Assembly: GCA_040218535.1 (NCBI GenBank)
Contig: JAVJRG010000012.1
Span: 372,001 to 436,000, forward strand
Reading direction: 5' to 3'
Length of the DNA stretch: 64,000 bases
Origin: Lacipirellulaceae bacterium
Lineage (GTDB): Bacteria; Planctomycetota; Planctomycetia; Pirellulales; Lacipirellulaceae
The notes below the pieces were generated by a model that ran no database searches, had not been told where the DNA came from, and saw nothing but the letters and a program-made list of their open reading frames with translations. The translations under genes and the position numbers were made by a program. Of the stretch, positions 57,514-64,000 are shown piece after piece; the first letter of the stretch is position 1; every line of letters starts with the position of its first letter.

Positions 57514-57551
57514 AACGAGGGGCGAACCGCTCACACGATTCGCCCCTCGTT
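57514..57551. terminator. Strong hairpin downstream of nrdJ
   Basis: AACGAGGGGCGAA pairs with TTCGCCCCTCGTT, 13 bp perfect, 12-base loop. It lies 50 bp beyond the nrdJ stop codon on the minus strand. No clear T tract follows, so termination may be rho-dependent. Confidence 0.7.
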
Positions 57552-57600
57552 CAAACTTTCCGATTTCTAACGAGCGCTTAGCGCCCAACAACTACCAACC

Positions 57601-60600
57601 TCAACTACACCCCATCGAGTTCCCACAGTTGTGGCATAGGTAGCAGTTTCCGTTTCGCACCGTGATGCTGCCGCAGTTGTCGCAACTGGGGGCGTCGGTT
57701 TGGAAGCCGGCAAATTGTTCGCTGCGGGCACCCATCGCACCCTTCGCCTCAGGCTTGTCGTCTTTGACGAGCACGCCGGCGCGTTCGAGCAGGCGTTGGC
57801 TGTAGCCGCCCGCCAACGAACCGTTTCCGTTCCCGTTAGAACTGCCGTTGGTCGAACCGTTGGCGTGGCCATTGGTGCCGTTGGCGGAACCGTTCTTCGC
57901 GGGGGATGATCCCACGCCAGAGGCGTGGGCTACAGTTGCGGTAGCGTCGGTCGAATCCTGACCACTCTTAGGCCCGCCTTCCTTCTTGGCGACGGGCCGG
58001 CTCTCGGTTTCGCTGTCGTCCTTGGTGTTGGAGGACGAACCGGAAGGCGATCCCCCGGCAGAGCCGGAGGCTACGGGGTCGGCAGGAAGCCCTAAACTCG
58101 CTTCGCGATACCCGGGCAGGAATGTGATGCCCAGCCAACGGAAGATATAATCAATGAGGCTCTTGGCGATCCGGATGTCCGGGTTCTTCGTGTGGCCTTG
58201 CGGCTCGAACCGCATGTGGCTGAACTTGCGGACGTAATCTTCCAGCGGCACGCCGTACTGCAGGCTCATCGAAACGGCCGTGCCGAAGGCGTCCATCAGG
58301 CCGCCGATGGTGCTTCCTTCCTTAGCCATTGTGATGAACAACTCACCCGGGCGGCCATCGGCGAACATGCCGACGGTGATGTAGCCCTCGTGGCCAGCGA
58401 CGCTAAACTTGTGCGTCTTGCTGTCGCGGGTGTCAGGCAGGCGTTCGCGACGAGGCTTCGCAGCGAGTGCCGCTTCCTTCTCCTTCGCTTTGTCAGCCTC
58501 AGTGCCGGTGTTCAGCGGCTGGCTATCCTTCGAGCCGTCGCGGTAGATGGCCAAGGCCTTGAGGCCGAGCTTCCAACCATCGACATACGCTTGGCCGATT
58601 TCCTCGGGCGTTGTGTCACGCGGCATGTTGACCGTCTTCGAGATCGCCCCGGAGAGGAACGGCTGAGCGGCGGCCATCATCGTGACGTGTGCTTGCCAAG
58701 GAATGCTGCGAACGCCGTTGCGCGGGGTGAACGCACAATCGAACACGGGAAGATGCTCCGCGTGCAAGTCGCTGGCCCCTTCGATCGTGTCTTCCTTCTC
58801 GATGTAGTCGAGAATCGATTCGATCTCCGGCTGATCGTAGCCGAGGGTTTCCAGCGCCTTGGGCACCGTCTGGTTGACGATCTTCAGCATGCCGCCACCG
58901 GCGAGCTGCTTGTACTTCACCAGCGCGATGTCCGGCTCGATGCCGGTGGTGTCGCAATCCATCATGAAGCTGATCGTGCCGGTCGGGGCGAGAACCGTCG
59001 CCTGAGCGTTGCGGTAACCGTGTGCCCGACCTGCGGCGAGGACTTGCTCCCACGTGTTGCGAGCTTCGTCGACCAAGTAGTCGGGGCACTCCTCGTTGAT
59101 CTTCTCGACCGCGTCGCGATGCATGTGCATGACGCGAAGCATCGGGTCGCGGTTTTCTTCGAATGCCTCGAATGGACCAACCGCTTCGGCCAGTTCCGCA
59201 CTGGTGAGGTTCGCTTGCCCGTGCAGCAGCGAAGTGATCGCTCCGCACACGCCTCGACCGGCGTCCGAATCGTAAGCCAGCCCGTTGCTCATCAGCACGC
59301 TGCCCAGGTTGGAGTAACCCAAGCCGAGCGGACGGAACAAGTGGCTGTTGCGGGCGATGTCTTCAGTTGGATAGCTGGCGTGATCGACCAGAATTTCCTG
59401 AGCGATGAAGAACAACCGGCAAGCCTTCTTGAAGCCGGCGGCGTCGAAGGTGCCATCCTCATGGCGGAACTTCATCAGGTTGATGCTCGCCAGGTTGCAA
59501 GCCGTGTCGTCGAGGAACATGTACTCGCTGCACGGGTTGCTGGCGTTGATCCGCCCGCTGTTGGGGCAGGTGTGCCAGTTGTTGATCGTCGTGTCGTACT
59601 GCACGCCGGGGTCGCCACAGTGCCAAGCACAGTCGGCCATGCGATCGACGATGTCTTGAGCCTGATAGGTCGGGCCTTCCTTGCTGTTGTCGGTGACCCA
59701 ACGCGTGGTCCAGGATTCACCCTTCTCAACGGCTTGCATGAAGTCGTCGGTGAGGCGGACCGAAAGGTTCGCGTTTTGGAACATGATCGAGCTGTAGGCT
59801 TCGCCATTGAAGTTACTCTCGTACCCACCTTTTTGGATCAGCACGTGAGCCTTCTGCTCTTCCTTCCACTTGCACTCGATGAACTCCATCACGTCTGGGT
59901 GCCAGACCTTGATCGACTGCATCTTGGCCGCACGACGGGTTTTGCCACCGCTCTTCACGACGGCAGCGATTTGATCGTAAACCCGCATGAAGGAAAGCGG
60001 CCCGGAAGGATTCCCGCCGCCGGCGAGCTTCTCACGATGCGAACGAAGCGTCGAAAGGTCCGTGCCTGTGCCGGAACCGAACTTGAACAACATGGCCTCG
60101 CTGCGGGCGAGCTCCATAATGTCTTCCATGTTGTCGTCGACATGCTGAATGAAGCAGGCGGAACCTTGCGGATACTCGTACGGGTTCTCGGGCTGCACGA
60201 CTTGTTCGGTCTGTGGATCCCAACGCCAGTTGCACTTCGCACCCTTCACGCCGTACTGATGGAACAGACCGACGTTGAACCACACGGGCGAATTGAACGC
60301 CCCGTGCTGGTGGAGGCACAACCAGGAGAGGTCGCGGTAGAAACGCTCAGCATCCTCATTGCTGGCGAAGTAACCGTCCTCAAGGCCCCAGTCGGTGATC
60401 GTGCGCGTGACGCGATGCACGAGTTGGCGAACGCTGTACTCGCGCTCGTCGCTGCCGACTTCACCGTAAAAGTACTTGCTGCAGATAACATTGGTCGCGA
60501 GCTGCGACCAGAAGTCGGGAACTTCGCAGTTGGTTTGCTCAAACAGCACGCCGCCGTTTTCGTCTTTGATCGCGGCTGAGCGGACTTCCCACTTCACCGT

Positions 60601-60732
60601 GTCAAACGGATCGCTGACCCCTTCAGGACAAAAGTCGCGGTCGATCTTCAAGCGTCCATGAAATTGCTTCGGCCCGCGGTCATCTTGCGAGCTAGAAGTT
60701 GGGGTGGACGTACCGAGAGTTGTGGTCGCCAT
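57601..60732 (-). CDS. nrdJ: Vitamin B12-dependent ribonucleotide reductase (class II)
   Basis: Makes deoxyribonucleotides from ribonucleotides with adenosylcobalamin as radical source. 1043 residues. Seen: opening FHGRLKIDRDFCPEGVSDPFDTVKWEVR; PVWFNVGLFHQYG; FKFGSGTGTDLSTLRS; NPCSEYMFLDDTACNLASINL with an active-site Cys; and the C-terminal zinc ribbon CDNCGSITVRNGNCYLCHNCG. Between domain and ribbon is a Ser/Gly/Asn linker of about 100 residues that includes two palindrome-encoded stretches. ATG 60732 with AGGAGG seven bases upstream. Confidence 0.95.
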   Translation of the reverse strand: MATTTLGTSTPTSSSQDDRGPKQFHGRLKIDRDFCPEGVSDPFDTVKWEVRSAAIKDENGGVLFEQTNCEVPDFWSQLATNVICSKYFYGEVGSDEREYSVRQLVHRVTRTITDWGLEDGYFASNEDAERFYRDLSWLCLHQHGAFNSPVWFNVGLFHQYGVKGAKCNWRWDPQTEQVVQPENPYEYPQGSACFIQHVDDNMEDIMELARSEAMLFKFGSGTGTDLSTLRSHREKLAGGGNPSGPLSFMRVYDQIAAVVKSGGKTRRAAKMQSIKVWHPDVMEFIECKWKEEQKAHVLIQKGGYESNFNGEAYSSIMFQNANLSVRLTDDFMQAVEKGESWTTRWVTDNSKEGPTYQAQDIVDRMADCAWHCGDPGVQYDTTINNWHTCPNSGRINASNPCSEYMFLDDTACNLASINLMKFRHEDGTFDAAGFKKACRLFFIAQEILVDHASYPTEDIARNSHLFRPLGLGYSNLGSVLMSNGLAYDSDAGRGVCGAITSLLHGQANLTSAELAEAVGPFEAFEENRDPMLRVMHMHRDAVEKINEECPDYLVDEARNTWEQVLAAGRAHGYRNAQATVLAPTGTISFMMDCDTTGIEPDIALVKYKQLAGGGMLKIVNQTVPKALETLGYDQPEIESILDYIEKEDTIEGASDLHAEHLPVFDCAFTPRNGVRSIPWQAHVTMMAAAQPFLSGAISKTVNMPRDTTPEEIGQAYVDGWKLGLKALAIYRDGSKDSQPLNTGTEADKAKEKEAALAAKPRRERLPDTRDSKTHKFSVAGHEGYITVGMFADGRPGELFITMAKEGSTIGGLMDAFGTAVSMSLQYGVPLEDYVRKFSHMRFEPQGHTKNPDIRIAKSLIDYIFRWLGITFLPGYREASLGLPADPVASGSAGGSPSGSSSNTKDDSETESRPVAKKEGGPKSGQDSTDATATVAHASGVGSSPAKNGSANGTNGHANGSTNGSSNGNGNGSLAGGYSQRLLERAGVLVKDDKPEAKGAMGARSEQFAGFQTDAPSCDNCGSITVRNGNCYLCHNCGNSMGCS
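57908..58074. repeat. Two palindromes in the nrdJ linker
   Basis: GATCCCACGCCAGAGGCGTG (57908-57933 in full) and GATCCCCCGGCAGAGCCGG (58049-58074 in full). Each has the frame GAT, stem, AGA loop, stem, GCTAC. Stem sequences differ but pairing is kept in both. Both lie in frame within the disordered linker of the reductase. Confidence 0.8.
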
Positions 60733-61365
60733 GACGATCCTCCTGAGGAAATGAGATTGAGAGGGGCATCCTTACCTGCGTTTGCACGCCTCATCCAAAA
60801 GGTATTCAAAATACCACGTGTGAACAAATGTGCATATCACTCTATGGTGTCTCATCGACATCCTCTGTCGATCACCTGAGCCTCCCATCAGTGGGCGACT
60901 ACAAGATTTAGAGTGTGTATCGTAAAACTACCGCAAAAAGCGACAATGAATCCCGATATTTCCACAACATGTAGTATTCGATGCCATTTTTAATACTAGA
61001 TGAAGTGATTAGCGAGGAGTGATTCTATCCCTTTGGCTCAACTCGTCAAATAGAATCTTGTGTTTTCTCTAAGTAGCTATCATACCACGGGTTGTGTCTA
61101 ACGTGAAGTGCTAGCGTAGTGGCGATTAACGAATTGTTAAGACACTTAAGTCGCTACGAGGTAATGATTTGTGGAAATAGTCGACAAACCGGCTCTGTCG
61201 ATCCGGAAAACGGGCAGTTCTCAAGGAAATCTTGGCGGCTTGATCCGGGCCATTTCCCCACTTTGCGCGAGCCTCCCAAAGTGCCATTTCGAGGATAGGA
61301 CTCGCTGCCCTACCTCAGGATTTCGTACAGTTCGCCACACCCGTCTCTAATTGATAGGCAAGCGA
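60733..61365. other. Long intergenic region between nrdJ and lipoprotein genes
   Basis: 633 bp, divergent promoters expected. No open frame with coding character, no strong repeat and no recognisable cobalamin riboswitch or NrdR box. The nrdJ leader may hold an unusual regulatory element. Confidence 0.4.
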
Positions 61366-62199
61366 GTGCGAAACGTTTTTCTATTTCTAACGCTACTCGG
61401 GCAAGCGGGCTGTCTCTCCCCGTGCGGACTGCGCTTGGTACCGCCGGAAGACTTACTCATCTACCAACCGGCCGGTCCGCACTCCGAAGAATGGCAGCCA
61501 CCCGATTTGGAGTACGAAGACGTTCATTTCACAACACCCGATGGTATGCAACTGCACGGTTGGTATTGCCCCGTGGAAAACCCACGAGCCACGCTACTGT
61601 TCTGCCACGGGAACGCCGGAAATATCGCCTACCGGTACCCCGACTTGCTGATGCTCACCAAAGAAATGAAAGTGAACGTCTTCGCGTTTGACTATCGCGG
61701 CTATGGTCGCAGTGAAGGGATACCCAACGAGAAAGGATTGCTAACGGATGCTCGCGCTGCGCGGCAATGGGTCGCACAGCGTGAACAGATCGACGAAACC
61801 GAGATCGTACTCTTCGGTCGTTCCCTGGGAGGCGGCGTGGCCGTTGATCTTGCTGCCAAGGATGGGGCGCGGGCGTTGATTCTCGAAAGCACTTTCACTT
61901 CGCTGCCAGAAGTTGCGAACGATCTCTTGCCACTCTCACCCGGCTTACTGATGCTCAGCCGCTTCGACTCGATCAACAAGATCGCCGATTATCAAGAGCC
62001 CTTGCTGATCGCCCACGGAACGCAAGATAAGCTGATTCCTTTCGCACATGGCAAGCGGCTTTTTGACGCAGCGAACGAGCCGAAGCAGCTCGTCCCGATC
62101 ACGGGCGCAGATCACAACTGGACACCTCCACCAGGCTATTTGCAAACGCTTGATGCTTTTCTCGACAAGGTCCCCGCGAAAAGAGAAAGGTCTCAATAG
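61366..62199 (+). CDS. Alpha/beta hydrolase, putative lipoprotein
   Basis: 277 residues from GTG 61366 (TTG 15 bp upstream also open). N-terminal hydrophobic segment ending in GQAGC (weak lipobox). The hydrolase core shows LLFCHGNAGNIAYRY (oxyanion), FDYRGYGRSEG, IVLFGRSLGGGVAVDLA with nucleophile Ser (GRSLGG), LLIAHGTQDKLIPF with the acid, and ITGADHNWTPP with His. Family of BAAT/UPF0227-like bacterial hydrolases; substrate unknown. Its TAG lies 13 bp before the next lipoprotein gene, probable operon. Confidence 0.85.
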   Translation: MRNVFLFLTLLGQAGCLSPCGLRLVPPEDLLIYQPAGPHSEEWQPPDLEYEDVHFTTPDGMQLHGWYCPVENPRATLLFCHGNAGNIAYRYPDLLMLTKEMKVNVFAFDYRGYGRSEGIPNEKGLLTDARAARQWVAQREQIDETEIVLFGRSLGGGVAVDLAAKDGARALILESTFTSLPEVANDLLPLSPGLLMLSRFDSINKIADYQEPLLIAHGTQDKLIPFAHGKRLFDAANEPKQLVPITGADHNWTPPPGYLQTLDAFLDKVPAKRERSQ

Positions 62200-62212
62200 C
62201 GATCCAGCAATG

Positions 62213-63013
62213 ATGCGAATACCCTTTGTACTTCTAACTTGCTTGATTGTTACCGGCTGCACCGGCTCGCGCTGGGCGCGAAGCGACCCCGACTACGCGG
62301 CCAAGTATCCGCATCACACGGGCAACCTAGCGCGGATGACTAAGCAAGCGATTGATGCCCGGCATGTACGAGGGAAGAGTGGAGGCTATGCGGCGATGGG
62401 ATTCCGAGGCGACCCGCACGCCTTGGCCGCGGAGGTGGGAGGGTTCGACTATACCGCTTCTTGGCTCGAGATGCGTGGCGGGCTCACGGGTTTGCTCTAC
62501 GAAGGGAATGTGCCGGTTTCCGGTGGGCTGCTAGGCGCGGCAAGAGTCCAAAGCCCATCACGTTTGGCCCCGTATGCCGGCTTCGGTGCTTATGCGGGCA
62601 TCTCGCCGGAGACCTCACTTCGCAACGATGGCATCGACAACGACCGCGACGGGTTTGTCGATAACGACGGCGAAAGTGAAAGAGATTTTGTCGCAGCTCT
62701 AATCCCTGAAGCGGGCGTGCATCTTTGGCTAACTCCAAAGTGGCGCCTAACGGGATCAGCCAACTACTATGTCACGACTGCGGGCCGCGACAATGATTTT
62801 CTGATGTTCACCGTCGGACTATCGCGTATGTCCGATACCAACGAAGCAACTACGCAACGTGGCAGAGCCTTGGAAGCAGATCGTCTCGACTGGGAAGTCG
62901 GCTGTGTAGAAAGCGAGGACGAGTTGCGAAGCCGAGAGTACTCCAACGACCAACCGCTGTCGACTCAACCGATCTTTGAAGCACCGCTCCAGAAGCTGCC
63001 GCCGGTTGAGTAG
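62213..63013 (+). CDS. Lipoprotein with calcium-loop repeat
   Basis: 266 residues. Signal peptide with lipobox LIVTGC (Cys16-17). The body is beta-rich, with Gly/Ala-rich strands (YTASWLEMRGGLTGLLYEGNVPVSGGLLGAARVQSP, LAPYAGFGAYAGISPE) of outer-membrane type. In the middle comes DGIDNDRDGFVDNDGE, an EF-hand/thrombospondin-3 type DxDxDG calcium loop. The C-terminus is polar. Downstream of the alpha/beta hydrolase gene; function unknown. Confidence 0.75.
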   Translation: MRIPFVLLTCLIVTGCTGSRWARSDPDYAAKYPHHTGNLARMTKQAIDARHVRGKSGGYAAMGFRGDPHALAAEVGGFDYTASWLEMRGGLTGLLYEGNVPVSGGLLGAARVQSPSRLAPYAGFGAYAGISPETSLRNDGIDNDRDGFVDNDGESERDFVAALIPEAGVHLWLTPKWRLTGSANYYVTTAGRDNDFLMFTVGLSRMSDTNEATTQRGRALEADRLDWEVGCVESEDELRSREYSNDQPLSTQPIFEAPLQKLPPVE

Positions 63014-63200
63014 CTCCAACGCTGGTTCTAACGGTCATGCCAGTTATTCGGCAGAGTCAGCGAGGCACGCTGTGCTCTCGTTTGACCCTCTCATGACCTA
63101 GACTTTAGTTCCTACATCACAGCGAGCGCACATCTGCTCTCTCCTCCCGCTGTGACTCAGGCTTAAGGCCAGAAAGATGGGCGCTGCTGCGCGAAGGGCT

Positions 63201-64000
63201 ATGTCACGAATCAATCTGAATCTCTCCTCGCTGGTGCGTGGTCTGAACTCGCTGGAAAGAGACCTAGCGCAAGTCGGCGAAGTGGGTAAGCTCTTCGGCA
63301 GCGCTGCTCAGCCCAACAAAATCGGCAGCTTGCTGGGGCAAGTCGGAGCGACTAACGATGTCTCGGTGAACAACTCAGCTACGGACCAGTCGGGCAGTTT
63401 GCTCTCCTCAGCCGCCGCGAACGCACAGTCCGATCTCAGCGAACAACTCAACCAATTGCGAGGGCTTCGCGAGCAACTTGCCAGTGCATTAAGTCAGTCG
63501 AGTGTCGACGATCAAGAGTTCGAATCGTTGCTACGCCGCTTCAGCGATGTCTCCGGCAGTCTGCCGAACAGGGCGATTGAGAACTCAAGCGAAACGAGCA
63601 GCACGACCGTTACTGGCCAGAACGTCGACCAAGTGACCGACGTCGAAGTCGTACGTATCGACGCAAACACCAGCACCACAATTGAAGGCGAAGTCACCCG
63701 CAGTGCCGAGGCCGCCACCATTAGCGTCACCGGAGCCGCTAGCGGCTTAGCCACCGCGACGGGCACGTTCCAAGTCACCGGTAACCGTGGCTCGCAAAGT
63801 TTCTCGATTGAAGCGGGTGAGTCACTCAGCGATGTCGCTAGTCGCATCAACGATGCTCGCTTCGCCACCGGCGTGCAAGCCGAAGCCGATGGTGACGAAC
63901 TGCGACTCACGACCACGGACCTTGGCTCGAATGCCACAGTGGCCTTCAACGTGATCGAGCTGGAAGCCACGCAATCCATCAGTGGTGTGAACTCGGGCCA
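63201..64000 (+). CDS. Flagellin / hook-associated protein, cut by the window edge
   Basis: Open from ATG 63201 to the window end (266 codons, no stop). N-terminus MSRINLNLSSLVRGLNSLERDLAQVG recalls flagellin (MxRINTNVSSL). A coiled region (QLNQLRGLREQLASALSQ) follows. Residues about 165-225 (TATGTFQVTGNRGSQSFSIEAGESLSDVASRINDARFATGV) match the flagellin hook-IN motif, then a strand-rich stretch. Belongs to the flagellin/hook family; partial. Confidence 0.75.
   Translation, partial: MSRINLNLSSLVRGLNSLERDLAQVGEVGKLFGSAAQPNKIGSLLGQVGATNDVSVNNSATDQSGSLLSSAAANAQSDLSEQLNQLRGLREQLASALSQSSVDDQEFESLLRRFSDVSGSLPNRAIENSSETSSTTVTGQNVDQVTDVEVVRIDANTSTTIEGEVTRSAEAATISVTGAASGLATATGTFQVTGNRGSQSFSIEAGESLSDVASRINDARFATGVQAEADGDELRLTTTDLGSNATVAFNVIELEATQSISGVNSG

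Noticed and set aside
58192-60579. Plus-strand open frame of 795 codons
   Set aside because: Mirror of nrdJ; long only because of codon bias on the coding strand.
60870-60920. Cobalamin riboswitch upstream of nrdJ
   Set aside because: A CGCCCACTG-like piece is present on the minus strand, but the B12 box and the rest of the core cannot be found.

Overview
The window looks like chromosome of a planctomycete, probably order Pirellulales. The strongest sign is the secreted protein at 36178-37428, built from arginine-rich repeats centred on the tripeptide YTV, the hallmark of abundant planctomycete cell-wall proteins. Also consistent are several secreted or membrane-anchored HEAT-repeat proteins, a B12-dependent ribonucleotide reductase with a low-complexity linker, very small basic membrane proteins, and short non-operonic genes separated by many small repeats. 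No rRNA, tRNA, CRISPR array or insertion sequence was found.

Layout. 0-14 kb: housekeeping and carbohydrate genes. These are a methyltransferase, an atypical shikimate dehydrogenase-like protein, bioD, a GH57 alpha-glucan enzyme, the linked set glgA / small membrane protein / galT, a lone ferredoxin, an aspartate/aromatic aminotransferase, inositol-3-phosphate synthase and a flavin monooxygenase. 14-29 kb: a minus-strand cassette of phage head genes. In transcription order it holds a permuted NlpC/P60 hydrolase, a trypsin-like membrane protease, two unknown proteins, a ParB-like protein, an ABC-ATPase/GNAT fusion, terminase small and large subunits, portal, a small protein, prohead protease, a decoration-like protein, major capsid protein, and five small structural or joining proteins including a LamG-fold one. 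An XRE regulator faces it at the far end. I see no tail, lysis, integration or replication genes. 29-57 kb: ordinary host genes (DNase I-like protein, moaB, HEAT and TPR proteins, YTV protein, lipoate ligase, peroxiredoxin-like lipoprotein, DegT aminotransferase, Nudix, EamA and TrkH transporters, eRF1-like protein) plus a nucleotidyltransferase pair and a WYL-domain protein. 57-64 kb: nrdJ, two lipoproteins and the start of a flagellin/hook-type gene cut by the window edge.

Two things deserve attention. First, the capsid cassette encodes everything needed to build and fill a head but nothing recognisable for a tail or exit, and host repeats are spread through it. That suggests a resident, possibly domesticated, particle- or DNA-packaging system; this is inference. 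Second, intergenic regions are full of repeats that share a grammar rather than a sequence. One set has arms of about 28 bp made of four degenerate 7-bp words; a second has arms of 27 bp made of three degenerate 9-bp words. Both usually occur as inverted pairs, sometimes nested. A third set comprises short palindromes with a TCC/TCT-type loop and a variable stem. Many copies sit exactly on stop codons and supply the last codons of genes; others have entered reading frames (ino1, nrdJ linker).
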